Shown: positions 31,609 to 41,266, counted from the first letter of the stretch. The stretch: 64,000 bases of DNA from an uncultured Prevotellaceae bacterium (GCA_900315075.1 OMXV01000007.1:1-64000); one strand, 5' to 3'. Notes: generated by a model not told the origin, from the letters alone. A program made the numbers and translations.

Positions 31609-31667
31609 CACCCAATATGGCTTTTTGCCAAAGTGGTATATATAGAACCCGCCATTAAATAATTGAT

Positions 31668-32969
31668 ATGAAAAGAAAACTGTTGGGACTGCTTTTGATA
31701 ATCGCTGCCATTGCGGGAGTGGTGTATCTGGTCAACAATAGTGGAGGAGGGGAGAGGGAAAACTCCCACATCCTGCCATCCGACACCACCACCGTGGCTA
31801 CTTCGAAGCCCATTGTACGCATTTATATGGAGAATTCTGGTAGTATGAATGGTTACGTCACTACCAACTCGCAATTCAAGAATGCATTAGGGCATCTTAT
31901 CACAAAAGCATACGGTTTCTATCCTGGCACACAACTCAATTTTATCAATCAGGATATCTACCATACACCTCTTTGCGACGAACTGGACGACTTTGTGCTC
32001 AATCTCAACCCTACTTCCATGAAGGTGGGGAATACCAGTAGCACCGACATCAACAAAATCTTTAAAATGATTCTTGACCGCACACAGGGCGACACCATTT
32101 CCGTGCTTGTGAGCGACTGTATGTATGATGTCGATAATGTGGGCAATCTGCTCAGTGCCGCTGCCAGCAGTACTACAGGTACGTTTATGCGTGCTATCAG
32201 TCGGGCGCATGATGCCAAACAAGAGTTTGGCGTTATCATCATGCAGTGTATGTCGGAGTTTAGTGGAAATTATTACGAGGGCAACACTGCCATCTCCTGT
32301 AATGGTCAACGACCCTATTATATCATTGCCATGGGTGGGCTTAAGCAGTTGATGCACTTCAACGACTACATGGAATTGGAGAACACCTCCACCGGACTGC
32401 CAGGTATGGCTCATAAATACATGCTGTCGTCGGAGACCACCTGGACGCTCGACAACAACACCGTGCGAACCTATATACGCGATTTTACAAATGCCAAGAA
32501 AATACAGTTGGAGGACAACCGTCTCGACATCCGCAAAATCACAACCGACCACGACAAGCCCAACCTCACTTTTGCCGTGGCGATGGGTGTCTCGCATCTC
32601 TTCGCCGACAAAACCTATCTGCTCGACAAGGATAATTACAGCGTGGAACCAGCACAGTTTTCCATCCAACAGATTAGCGACGATGTGACATTCGCTGAAT
32701 ACGATGTTTTCGACCATCCATACGCACTGCGACTGACCACTGATATACAGCATTTCGCACCACAGGTGACCATCCGACTGCTCAACAAAATCCCAGCGTG
32801 GGTAAAGAAGTGTAGCTACACTGAACGGACAGGAACCTTGCCACCCGAAAACCAGTCGTATGCCATCTATGAGATGATAGAGGGTATCTACAACGCATTC
32901 TACAATAGCATCGAGGGAAAGAACAAAGACCTCTGCCGCTTCTCCATCCGCATCAATGGCTACGAATAA
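31668..32969 (+). CDS. membrane-anchored VWA-like protein (operon gene 1)
   Basis: A 433-residue protein with a single N-terminal membrane helix (about residues 5-22) and no cleavage motif, so the bulk probably faces the periplasm. IVRIYMENSGSMNGY (49-63) is a VWA-type MIDAS start in which the first Asp of DxSxS is Glu. DTISVLVSDCMYD (about 140-152) fits the later metal-site Asp strand. The remaining 250 residues look like alternating alpha/beta structure followed by a beta-rich domain with no family I recognise. It heads a five-gene operon with a tubulin-like and an actin-like protein. Metal-dependent VWA domains usually mediate protein assembly, so a docking role at the membrane is plausible. 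Confidence 0.7.
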   Translation: MKRKLLGLLLIIAAIAGVVYLVNNSGGGERENSHILPSDTTTVATSKPIVRIYMENSGSMNGYVTTNSQFKNALGHLITKAYGFYPGTQLNFINQDIYHTPLCDELDDFVLNLNPTSMKVGNTSSTDINKIFKMILDRTQGDTISVLVSDCMYDVDNVGNLLSAAASSTTGTFMRAISRAHDAKQEFGVIIMQCMSEFSGNYYEGNTAISCNGQRPYYIIAMGGLKQLMHFNDYMELENTSTGLPGMAHKYMLSSETTWTLDNNTVRTYIRDFTNAKKIQLEDNRLDIRKITTDHDKPNLTFAVAMGVSHLFADKTYLLDKDNYSVEPAQFSIQQISDDVTFAEYDVFDHPYALRLTTDIQHFAPQVTIRLLNKIPAWVKKCSYTERTGTLPPENQSYAIYEMIEGIYNAFYNSIEGKNKDLCRFSIRINGYE

Positions 32970-33044
32970 CCCGTTCCCCAAAAATCCCATCCCAATTCAT
33001 CCCAAAATATCCCAGTAAATCCCAATCCATCCTAATAAAATAGT

Positions 33045-33458
33045 ATGAACATCAAAGAAATCTTCGAGCTTTTTGGCGCCGCAAATTTAGGCGATTTTTC
33101 AGATAGTATGGATATCTCCCGTACCTATAGCACCACTTTCTGGGTGATGCTGATTATACCCTTGTTGATAACAGTATTGTATTATATTGTCTTAGATCAT
33201 ATCTTGCTTGCCAAGACAAAAAAATGGTTGCTCATCGGTGTGGGCACCTGCGCCACAACGGCGGTTATCGACATGCTGATAGCAAAGATGAAGATGGGAG
33301 ATTATATTTTTACCTCTGGTATCACCAATACACATATCGACTTTGGTGACTACCTCTCGTTTGGCTTCATCGTCTTTATTTATAGCGCGTTGCTGTATTT
33401 TGTCTTCTCGCTGATACTCAAGTCGTTCAGCAGCAGATCAAGAAATGTCCCATTCTAA
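33045..33458 (+). CDS. small integral membrane protein (operon gene 2)
   Basis: A 137-residue protein with about three membrane segments: TFWVMLIIPLLITVLYYIVL, WLLIGVGTCATTAVIDMLIA and FGFIVFIYSALLYFVFSLIL. A Thr/Asp-containing loop (GDYIFTSGITNTHIDFGDYL) lies between the last two. It has no recognisable family. It lies 75 bases after the VWA-like gene, with a spacer of AATCCCA/CATCCCA words, and 33 bases before the tubulin-like gene. Probably a membrane anchor or channel component of the system. Confidence 0.65.
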   Translation: MNIKEIFELFGAANLGDFSDSMDISRTYSTTFWVMLIIPLLITVLYYIVLDHILLAKTKKWLLIGVGTCATTAVIDMLIAKMKMGDYIFTSGITNTHIDFGDYLSFGFIVFIYSALLYFVFSLILKSFSSRSRNVPF

Positions 33459-33491
33459 TGATTGTCTAATCTATTCTATTATCATATTTCA

Positions 33492-34952
33492 ATGAGCAAA
33501 CTATATATCTTTGGCATTGGTGGCACAGGAGCCAGGGTGCTGCGCTCACTCACCATGATGCTCAGTACAGGCGTGTCGCTCGGTGACAAAATCGACACCA
33601 TTGTGCCTGTCATCATCGACCCCGATGCCAGCAATGGTGACCTCACTCGCACCGTGTCGCTTATGCGGTTGTATAAACGTGTGCGGAGCCATCTATCTTT
33701 TGAAAACCGTCCCACAAAGAGTGGTTACTTCAAAGTGGGAATCGACGACATGAACACAAATTTCAGGCTGCATCTCAACAATGTGGCTAATATGAAGTTT
33801 GCTGATTATATCGCCTACAACCGTTTCAACAATCAAGGACAGGCAGACAGCAATCAGGCATTGCTCAGTTTGTTGTTCTCCGACAAAAACCTTGCATGTC
33901 CGCTCGATGTGGGATTCAAGGGCAACCCCAACATGGGAAGCATTGTGCTTAACGACCCGAAGAATACTGAGTCACTCATGTCGCTGCTACAGCACTTCCA
34001 GACAGGAGATGAGATATTCATCATCAGCAGCATCTTCGGAGGGACGGGAGCTGCAGGGTTCCCACTCTTGCAGAAGACTTTCCGTGAGGCCGAGCGTCTC
34101 AATATGCCCAACTCTTCCGCTATCGCCAATGCACCCATCGGCGCAGTTACCGTGCTGCCCTATTTCGGACTAAAGGAAGACCAGCAGAGTGAAATCAATA
34201 TGGAAACCTTCATTTCGAAAACGAAGGCTGCACTGAAATATTACATCGGCAATCTCAATGTAGATAACCTGTACTATATCAGCGACTTCATCAAAAACAG
34301 ATACGACAATGTGGAAGGTGCTACAGAACAGCGTAATAAGGCGCATTTCGTGGAACTGGCGGCAGCATTGGCCATCATCGACTTCGCCAATTCTAATATC
34401 GAGCACAACCGCGACATGACCTATACATCGTATCGTGAGTTTGCTGTACGAAGTGATGCCAACCCATTGTCACTCAACGATTTCTGTCCAAATACATTCC
34501 ATTCCGTGGGTAAGGAGATGATGAGTTTCTACATCTTCTCACGCTTCTATATGGAGCATTTCCACGACACGCAAAACTATGCTTGGGCAAAGACGCCACA
34601 GATGAAAAACGTCAGTTATGGAGATGCTTTCTTCTCAGAATTAGGCCAGTTTGTAGATAATTTCAAGAACCACTGGCTAAAGGAATTATCTGACAACCAG
34701 AGAAGTTTCCAACCCTTCGACCTCTTTACCAACGACGATGATGTGTTTGATACCATCATGCACATTGAGCCGAAGAAAACCTCTCGTCTTGGACGTCTGC
34801 TTGGTAAGACCCTTCGGGGATATCCTGCTATCGACAGCGAAATCTCGGATGTATCAATGAAGAAAATACGTGGCCTCGATGCTTATAATTATTTTATGGC
34901 CATTCACGAAGAGGCTATCAACAACGTCATTAAGAAGAAATATAATATATAG
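33492..34952 (+). CDS. tubulin/FtsZ-superfamily-like GTPase (operon gene 3)
   Basis: A 486-residue protein; ATG 33492 is preferred over 33462 because the nucleotide-binding strand starts immediately after it (MSKLYIFGIGGTGARVLRSL). GIGGTGARV (8-16) matches the first glycine loop of tubulin-like proteins. VIIDPDASNGD (40-50) sits where the acidic second loop is expected. SSIFGGTGAAGFPLL (179-193) corresponds to the tubulin signature GGTGSG. The C-terminal half has no sequence match I recognise. It resembles the divergent bacterial tubulin-like family (Pfam Tubulin_2) that has been linked bioinformatically with VWA proteins. GTP binding and polymerisation are inferred. It precedes an actin-like gene, a very unusual pairing. 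Confidence 0.75.
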   Translation: MSKLYIFGIGGTGARVLRSLTMMLSTGVSLGDKIDTIVPVIIDPDASNGDLTRTVSLMRLYKRVRSHLSFENRPTKSGYFKVGIDDMNTNFRLHLNNVANMKFADYIAYNRFNNQGQADSNQALLSLLFSDKNLACPLDVGFKGNPNMGSIVLNDPKNTESLMSLLQHFQTGDEIFIISSIFGGTGAAGFPLLQKTFREAERLNMPNSSAIANAPIGAVTVLPYFGLKEDQQSEINMETFISKTKAALKYYIGNLNVDNLYYISDFIKNRYDNVEGATEQRNKAHFVELAAALAIIDFANSNIEHNRDMTYTSYREFAVRSDANPLSLNDFCPNTFHSVGKEMMSFYIFSRFYMEHFHDTQNYAWAKTPQMKNVSYGDAFFSELGQFVDNFKNHWLKELSDNQRSFQPFDLFTNDDDVFDTIMHIEPKKTSRLGRLLGKTLRGYPAIDSEISDVSMKKIRGLDAYNYFMAIHEEAINNVIKKKYNI

Positions 34953-35138
34953 TTGACAAGTGAACAAGTTGACGAGTTGACAAGTGAACGAGTTGACAAG
35001 TGAACAAGTTGACGAGTAAACAAGTTGACAAGTGAACGAGTTGACAAGTGAACAAGTTGACGAGTTGACAAGTGAACAAGTTGACGAGTTGACAAGTTAT
35101 TTGCAACTTCTAACTTCTAACTTCTAACTAAAGAGACT
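34953..35138. repeat. GTTGACAAGTGAACAAGTTG word array inside the operon
   Basis: About 150 bp of degenerate 9-base words (GTTGACAAG, TGAACAAG, GTTGACGAG), then CAACTTCTAACTTCTAACTT, separate the tubulin-like and actin-like genes. They are the reverse complement of the words before pheA and folD. Confidence 0.75.
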
Positions 35139-38100
35139 ATGTCCTACGTTTTTAGATTTCATAAAGGCAGTGAGACCATCGAAGGATGGCAAGAAACCAC
35201 CCAACTTGGCAACAAAGACATTGAGGCCATCGAAGACCCCAATGGCGCAAAAGCCTCACTACCCATTACCTCTATACCCACACCGTTTGCTGGCTTCGAA
35301 TTGGCGAAGACAGCCTTTGGCTATTGTGCTGAGGCCCAAGTAGGTGTGAAAGGTATTACTATCTACCATAAAATGGTTGCCAACGCTCTCGATGTGCTGG
35401 AAATACTCTTTGGCTATCGTACAAAATATGCCAAACTCTTCCAGATCGTCACATGGGATAAGACCAACGACTTGCAGCGGTTGGCATCCGACGGCATACC
35501 AGAGCATGCTGCCGTGGCTGCCACATTGGGACTGTTCCTCTCGCAAGATACCACCAGCTTTAATTTCGGCCGTATGCAGTATATCTACATGCTCAACTAT
35601 GTAGGCGAAGGGGCTATGGGGCAAATCAATGTCGTTGGTGGCACATCGCCTACGTCGGTATGTATGGCATCGGCCAACGACCTCTCGTATGTCAAGGATG
35701 TCTATCTGAGCAATTACCACTTAGCATTCCATGCCGACGACGATGGTTCGTTCCGCTCACTCGTGGGGCGCGACCGGGAGTTTCGTGAGTATGTCTATCT
35801 GCTTTCCAAGCAGCCAGGTGTTAGTTCGCTTTATCCTGAGTTTTATGCTTACGTCGATGCTTGTTTCAAGGCTGATACCGACACGGTGTTCAAAAACCGC
35901 TTAAATGCCTTGCAGCCGGGGATGTACCTCTCACAGTATCAGACGCTGATGACCGGTAGCAGTCAGATGATGCTACCTGGTGATATTCCTATTATGTGTC
36001 TTGGGGCAGATACTATCGCCACAGAGAGTGACTTCCGTATTCTCTCTGAGACCACAAACAATAGATTGCCACTCGTCCTGCCCTCAGAACCTTATTTCGA
36101 GCAGGATATGCGCTATACCACTTCGCAGTGGAACCCGCATCTTATGGCACCACTGACCGATCCACGGCCTATTGAGGAGCGCACACTTCCCTTCGACTCC
36201 ACGGAATATCCTTATCTCACCACCGATGATGTTTTCGAGCCTTACCTCCTCAAGGTGGCTTTCCCCATCAATGAGTCGGCATTCTTTGCCAATATGTTCC
36301 GTGGGACCAACCGCATCAGCGACGAATGTCAGTACCTGCTGCCGTTGAAACCGGAAATTCTCCGCTATCTGTCGGTGAAGACACTCACAGGATATGCTGG
36401 CAATACTTCAACACCGGTATTCCAACTCAACGAGATGCCTGACGGACGTGTGCAGGCCATTATCAATATTCCTGTACAGAAAGGACGCTATGTCACCTTG
36501 CATCGCGAATACACCACCACGTCGATAGACCCTGACCCTGTGCGATTGATATGGCCCGTCATGGAGTGTCGCTTCGACCTCTTCCTCTTCCCAAGTTATC
36601 ATATCGACGACCCTTCATTGGAGAAGCCGCAGCGCATATATCTTGTCGATGAGGATACTGCAGGGTATAAGAAAGACCAATATCAGTATTCAATATATGC
36701 GTATCGGGGCAACGAGGCTGAGCCACTGCCGCATACTCTGGTCGAAAGAGCCGACAAGCGCAGGCAGTTCCTCACCTCCAAGTATTTCTGTCTCACCGAG
36801 GAGTTCGACTACCTCGTTGTAACCAACACCATCGCCAGCGGACTGCTCATACCTCTCTATCGGCAAGTTCGTCAGGGAAGTAAGATCTTCGACTTTGCCA
36901 TCGACTTTGGTACAACCAATACGCATATCGAGTTTAAGTCGGATACAGAGCCAGAGCCGCAACCACTCACCATTGCCAAGGAGGAGACACAAGTGCTCAC
37001 ACTCAACTCCACTTCGCGGCGTGCCATCGAGATGATCGACCAAGAAGGTCTGGAGTCATTCTATGGCGGGCCGGCACAGAGCTTCATGCAGGAGTTCCTG
37101 CCCGTCACCATCGGACCGGGTGAGATTGCACGTTTCCCCATGCGAACCAACCTTTGCTATCGCTCGGGGCACAACGTCGAGGGACGCGACATCTTTGCCG
37201 CTGCCGACTACAATATCGGTTTCCATTACGAGAAAGAGGATACCTACGACTACAACGAGACACGACCTGATTTGAAGTGGGATAGCAGCCGTGGCAACAA
37301 CCTACTCATTGAGGCATATTTCGAGGAGTTGCTGATGATTATCCGCAACAAGGTGCTCCTTTCGGGCGGCATGCTCAACCGCACCAGCATCACATGGTTC
37401 TATCCCGTGTCGATGCAGCCTTATCAGATTTCCAACCTCGAGGCTTCGTGGAACAAACTCTGTCGACGATTGATAGCACCGCAAGGTTATAGACTGCAAA
37501 AGGTGGCTGAGTCGCTCGCACCATATTATTATTACACCAAGAAAGAGGATGTGGATGCCGAAACCCGCCCAGTGGTGTCGATGGACATCGGTGGTGGCAC
37601 GACAGACTTCGTGATATATCATAGTGGAAATACTGCCGTGCTCATCTCATCTGTGCGCTTCGCAGGCAATAGCATCTATGGCGACTTCCTTGGTCGTGGG
37701 CCTGAATACAATGGTTTTATGAAGGCTTTCGCACCTGATTTCGACCTCAAACTCAGGGATATTAGTGGTGTGAGCGATGTCTATGCCAAGTCGAAGAAAA
37801 ATAGTTCGGAGTTCATATCTTTCCTCTATTCTCTCGATAGCAACCCACGTATGGTGGGGCGTGGCATATCATTTTCCGAGGAGTTGCGGGCCAACTCTGA
37901 ATTGCGCGTGGTACTCCTGCTTTTCTTTGCAGCTGAAGTGCACTACGCTGCAAGGTTATTGAAAATGAAAGGACTTCCCACTCCAGCCTACATTACCGTG
38001 AGTGGCACGGCTTCCAAGGTTTTGCCCTTGATTGGTAGCCTTGATGCACTGCAAAAACTTGCCACACATATATTCAATGATGTGTTGGGTGATACCGGGC

Positions 38101-38561
38101 GCGTGGAGTTGAAATTGGTGGATAATCCTAAGGAAATCACTTGTAAGGGTGGTTTGAACATGAAGCAACGCTATGTGGTGAGCGATGTGGAGGAAATCAC
38201 TAAGTTCTGCACGGGCTCCATTACGCTCGACAATATCCAGGTGCCACGTTACAAAGACATCTCAGCGGATGTAAGAAAAGAAGTGTTGGCCGATTACGAG
38301 GCTTTCATCGACTATTTCTTCCAACTCAACCAGGAGTATAGTTTTGCCAAATATTTCGGTGTGTCGAATGAGCGGGAGTTCAAACAATTCCGCACTGTGC
38401 TCACTGAAAAGGCTGAGCAAGACTTCAATAAGACTATTGAGACACGGCGCGACAGCATGACGGATGAGGAAAATCCCGAACTCAAAGACTCCCTCTTCTT
38501 TATACCGCTGACAGGTGGTATGAGTCGGCTGGCATTGTATATCGCACAAAACCCACAATAA
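35139..38561 (+). CDS. giant actin/Hsp70-superfamily ATPase (operon gene 4)
   Basis: A 1140-residue protein with no signal or membrane segment. Residues 1 to about 580 form a long N-terminal region of unknown fold. The actin/Hsp70-type ATPase core then starts with the phosphate-1 loop FDFAIDFGTTNTHIEF (584-599). The phosphate-2 loop is VVSMDIGGGTTDFVIY (812-827), preceded by AESLAPYYYY, similar to the Hsp70 connect region. The adenosine-site motif is YITVSGTASKVLPLIG (951-966). A family-like TGGMSRLALYIA ends the protein. It is much larger than actin, FtsA, MreB or DnaK. With a tubulin-like GTPase and membrane proteins on the same transcript, it may form or regulate a filament or a nucleotide-driven membrane complex. 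The enzymatic core is clear; the role is not. Confidence 0.78.
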   Translation: MSYVFRFHKGSETIEGWQETTQLGNKDIEAIEDPNGAKASLPITSIPTPFAGFELAKTAFGYCAEAQVGVKGITIYHKMVANALDVLEILFGYRTKYAKLFQIVTWDKTNDLQRLASDGIPEHAAVAATLGLFLSQDTTSFNFGRMQYIYMLNYVGEGAMGQINVVGGTSPTSVCMASANDLSYVKDVYLSNYHLAFHADDDGSFRSLVGRDREFREYVYLLSKQPGVSSLYPEFYAYVDACFKADTDTVFKNRLNALQPGMYLSQYQTLMTGSSQMMLPGDIPIMCLGADTIATESDFRILSETTNNRLPLVLPSEPYFEQDMRYTTSQWNPHLMAPLTDPRPIEERTLPFDSTEYPYLTTDDVFEPYLLKVAFPINESAFFANMFRGTNRISDECQYLLPLKPEILRYLSVKTLTGYAGNTSTPVFQLNEMPDGRVQAIINIPVQKGRYVTLHREYTTTSIDPDPVRLIWPVMECRFDLFLFPSYHIDDPSLEKPQRIYLVDEDTAGYKKDQYQYSIYAYRGNEAEPLPHTLVERADKRRQFLTSKYFCLTEEFDYLVVTNTIASGLLIPLYRQVRQGSKIFDFAIDFGTTNTHIEFKSDTEPEPQPLTIAKEETQVLTLNSTSRRAIEMIDQEGLESFYGGPAQSFMQEFLPVTIGPGEIARFPMRTNLCYRSGHNVEGRDIFAAADYNIGFHYEKEDTYDYNETRPDLKWDSSRGNNLLIEAYFEELLMIIRNKVLLSGGMLNRTSITWFYPVSMQPYQISNLEASWNKLCRRLIAPQGYRLQKVAESLAPYYYYTKKEDVDAETRPVVSMDIGGGTTDFVIYHSGNTAVLISSVRFAGNSIYGDFLGRGPEYNGFMKAFAPDFDLKLRDISGVSDVYAKSKKNSSEFISFLYSLDSNPRMVGRGISFSEELRANSELRVVLLLFFAAEVHYAARLLKMKGLPTPAYITVSGTASKVLPLIGSLDALQKLATHIFNDVLGDTGRVELKLVDNPKEITCKGGLNMKQRYVVSDVEEITKFCTGSITLDNIQVPRYKDISADVRKEVLADYEAFIDYFFQLNQEYSFAKYFGVSNEREFKQFRTVLTEKAEQDFNKTIETRRDSMTDEENPELKDSLFFIPLTGGMSRLALYIAQNPQ

Positions 38562-38572
38562 ACCTACACACA

Positions 38573-39178
38573 ATGCAGACTGTCATATCTTTATTCCTTT
38601 TCGCATTGGCTATCGTCTATGTGGAATATCGTCTCAAATCTATCCGTAAGGAGGGTAGCGACGACAGAAAGGGGGCTTTCGACTATTTCGCCACAAAGGA
38701 GGAACTGAAAAAGAGTACCAAAAAGTTGGCAGAACAAATCTCTACCGACAGACAGGCGGTGGAGGAGCGACTTCAGTCGATAGAGCAGAAGGCTTTCTTT
38801 GAAAAACCTGTGGAGGACACTCAACAGCCTACACCAGCGAAACAGACTGCCGCCCCTGTGGTTGATCCATCGGTGATCTATTTTCGGTGGCCTGCCGATG
38901 ATGGCACTTTTGCCGATACGACCAAGTCTGTCGTTCAGACTGAGGATACCTATTACTTATTCCATCTTGACGACAGCCGCACCCGTGCTGAATTCTCGTT
39001 TGTCACCCTCAGCGACACTCAACTAAGCAAGGCCAACAACAGTTCAAAGAAATACATAGAGCGGGCCTGCACTTTTACCAACGCCAAATCCTTGCAATAC
39101 TCCTGCACTCCTGGCCGCGCACACCTCGAACGTGGCAAATGGGTTGTCGATCAGAAGGCGAAGATTGTTTATAATTAA
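38573..39178 (+). CDS. membrane-anchored coiled-coil protein (operon gene 5)
   Basis: A 201-residue protein with one N-terminal membrane helix (about 3-19, VISLFLFALAIVYVEYRL). It is followed by a charged coiled-coil (about 45-75, ELKKSTKKLAEQISTDRQAV and the segment after), a Pro/Thr linker and a small C-terminal domain (about 98-200, VIYFRWPADDGTFADT ... TYYLFHLDDSR). It starts 11 bases after the actin-like gene. Positive residues after the helix place the body in the cytoplasm, where it could link the ATPase/GTPase pair to the membrane. No family is recognised. A weak hairpin (ATCGGC / GCCGAT, 39181-39212, then TTTTTT) may end the operon. Confidence 0.68.
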   Translation: MQTVISLFLFALAIVYVEYRLKSIRKEGSDDRKGAFDYFATKEELKKSTKKLAEQISTDRQAVEERLQSIEQKAFFEKPVEDTQQPTPAKQTAAPVVDPSVIYFRWPADDGTFADTTKSVVQTEDTYYLFHLDDSRTRAEFSFVTLSDTQLSKANNSSKKYIERACTFTNAKSLQYSCTPGRAHLERGKWVVDQKAKIVYN

Positions 39179-39279
39179 AAAATCGGCCACATCTCACGAC
39201 GGAGCCGATAGATAGGTTTTTTCTTTACTAATTTTATGAAATTTTCGATACAAAGGTAGCGAAAAACTCATCAAACAAC

Positions 39280-39311
39280 ATCCCTGACATTCATTTTCGA
39301 GTGTCAGGGAT
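39280..39311. terminator. bidirectional terminator between convergent genes
   Basis: ATCCCTGACA / TGTCAGGGAT, a 10-bp perfect stem with a 12-base loop, is followed by GCTTTTCTTT on the plus strand. It lies just beyond the Crp-type gene stop. Confidence 0.65.
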
Positions 39312-39328
39312 GCTTTTCTTTACTTAGG

Positions 39329-39913
39329 TTAAGACTTGCTGCAGCCAAATGTGATTTCCTTTCGGATGAGGGAGATTGTCTTGGGGGTGACATTCAAAAA
39401 CGAAGCAATCTCTTTCAGTGAGAGTCGTTGCACGATATGGGGACAACGGCAGAGTAATTTCTCATATCGTCCACGTGGGTCAAGACGATAATTGTCGAGA
39501 AAACGAGTGTAAGTTTGGGTAAATAGTTTCTCGCCAAGGTCCTTACCTATCCGTAACGTCATTGTGTCTTGTTCATACATATTTCTTAGTGTTTCACCCT
39601 TGATAAGGTAAACCTCGCTGTCAATCCCAGCAACTATCGACACTTGGGATTTTCGGTGGTAGAGGCAGTTGGGATAGTCAGCCACAAATTCATTCTCAAA
39701 TGCTATTCCTGTAATATACTGTTTCCCACTTACTTTGTTGTCAACCAAATACTTGAAATAACCACTTTTCACGAACGCAATCCATTTGGAGCAGTCACCC
39801 TCAGACTCAAAATAATCCCCTTTGGAGAATTTTCTTAGTTCTCCTTTGGTAGTGCAATAGTCTTTCAGGAACTCCAAATCAAGTCCTTCTGTGTAGGAGT
39901 TGAATGGTCTCAT
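39329..39913 (-). CDS. Crp/Fnr-family transcriptional regulator
   Basis: A 194-residue regulator. The cyclic-nucleotide-binding-like beta-roll spans about 25-120 (FSKGDYFESEGDCSKWIAFV ... SVIVAG-type strands). The C-terminal HTH is SLKEIASFLNVTPKTISLIRKE (about 165-186). No FNR cysteines are seen, so the ligand is unknown. It lies 36 bases downstream of the FucP-like transporter on the same strand and may regulate it. Confidence 0.88.
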   Translation of the reverse strand: MRPFNSYTEGLDLEFLKDYCTTKGELRKFSKGDYFESEGDCSKWIAFVKSGYFKYLVDNKVSGKQYITGIAFENEFVADYPNCLYHRKSQVSIVAGIDSEVYLIKGETLRNMYEQDTMTLRIGKDLGEKLFTQTYTRFLDNYRLDPRGRYEKLLCRCPHIVQRLSLKEIASFLNVTPKTISLIRKEITFGCSKS

Positions 39914-39949
39914 GGAATGGTTGTCTGTTTGAGTTGAGATAGTTTCATG

Positions 39950-41266
39950 TTATAGGGTCTTCTTTTTCCCCAACTTGTAAGAGTGAAAACCGTAGTACAT
40001 CACAATAAGGAAGCAGAGGAGTGGAAGAATAAAGGATGCGTTGACGGCAGGATGTCCGAAGACTGTTTTCAAGTCGATAATCATACCCTGGAGTGGTGGC
40101 ATGATAGCACCACCAACGATGGCCATGACAAGGAATGCAGCACCAAGCGACGTGTCTCGGCTATCCACATCCTCAAGGGCAATACCATAGATGGTGGGGA
40201 ACATCAGCGACATGAAGAAACTGATGCCTATCAGACAGTATAGTCCCATCATACCCACGATACAGATAGCACCCGTGGCACAGATGGCTGCACCGATGGC
40301 AAAGAAGGCCAGAAGGATGCGCGTGTTGACATATCGCATGAGGAAGGTGGCTATAAAGCGGCTTGACAAGAACATACACATGGCGATGATGTTGTAATTC
40401 TGAGCAGTGGCTTTGTTGATACCTAAGTTGTCGGCATACTGAATGATGAAGGTCCACGTCATAATCTGAGCTGCCACATAGAACATCTGTGCAATGACTC
40501 CTTCACGATAGATGACATTGTTCCAGAGATTATTCAATGTCTCTGATGTGGTGTGTGTCAAACCAGCTGCTTTTTTCTCTTCACTGTCGGTCTTGGGCAT
40601 CTTGGTGATGGCAAAGACAATCAACATCACCAATACCACCAAACCTATGGCCACATAGGGATTGCGAATAATCGCTAAGTCGTGTACACGGATGTCGGCC
40701 TTCTCTGCCTCAGACAGTGTGCTGAAGATAATCTCGCCGGCAGCGTCGCGCTTGTCGGAGATGAGTTGTGGCAATACAATCAGAGAAGCCACGCTCATGC
40801 CACAGAGCGAACCCATTGGGTTGAATGATTGCGAGAGGTTCAGACGCTGTGTGGAGGTGCGCTTGTCGCCCAAGGAGAGGATGAAAGGATTGGCGGTAGT
40901 TTCCAGGAATGCCAGGCCAAACGTCAGCACATAAAGTGAGATGCAGAAGAACAAGAAACTCTGCATCGAGGCGGCAGGGATAAACAGGAATGCACCGATG
41001 GCGTACAAAGCTAGTCCCAGCATCACACCCTTCTTGTAGCTGTATTTGCGGATGAAAAGAGCAGCGGGAATTGCCATGGTGGCATAGCCTCCATAAAAGG
41101 CAAACTGCACCAAAGATGCTTTAGCGGCAGTCAGTTCCATTAGGGTTTGAAAAGCTGCTACCATAGGGTTGGTAATGTCGTTGGCAAAACCCCATAAGGC
41201 AAAGAGGGTGGTGACGAGGATAAAGGTCAGAAGATATTTCTTCTCAATCAGTTTTGGCTTGCTCAT
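39950..41266 (-). CDS. FucP-family sugar:H+ symporter (MFS)
   Basis: A 438-residue, 12-helix permease. FALWGFANDITNPMVAAFQ with an acidic residue in helix 1, followed by QFAFYGGYATMAIPAALFI, is the fucose-permease subgroup signature. LETTANPFILSLG and RLNLSQSFNPMGSLCG are further FucP motifs. It imports a monosaccharide (fucose, glucose or galactose are possible) across the inner membrane. No fucose catabolic genes are nearby, so specificity is open. No consensus promoter is obvious upstream; a terminator for the next gene lies at 41341-41366. Confidence 0.9.
   Translation of the reverse strand: MSKPKLIEKKYLLTFILVTTLFALWGFANDITNPMVAAFQTLMELTAAKASLVQFAFYGGYATMAIPAALFIRKYSYKKGVMLGLALYAIGAFLFIPAASMQSFLFFCISLYVLTFGLAFLETTANPFILSLGDKRTSTQRLNLSQSFNPMGSLCGMSVASLIVLPQLISDKRDAAGEIIFSTLSEAEKADIRVHDLAIIRNPYVAIGLVVLVMLIVFAITKMPKTDSEEKKAAGLTHTTSETLNNLWNNVIYREGVIAQMFYVAAQIMTWTFIIQYADNLGINKATAQNYNIIAMCMFLSSRFIATFLMRYVNTRILLAFFAIGAAICATGAICIVGMMGLYCLIGISFFMSLMFPTIYGIALEDVDSRDTSLGAAFLVMAIVGGAIMPPLQGMIIDLKTVFGHPAVNASFILPLLCFLIVMYYGFHSYKLGKKKTL

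Noticed and set aside
39251-39258. Minus-strand TACCTTTG that could drive an antisense transcript into the coiled-coil gene
   Set aside because: The nearest TTTG lies at 13-bp spacing rather than about 19-20, so the promoter is not convincing.
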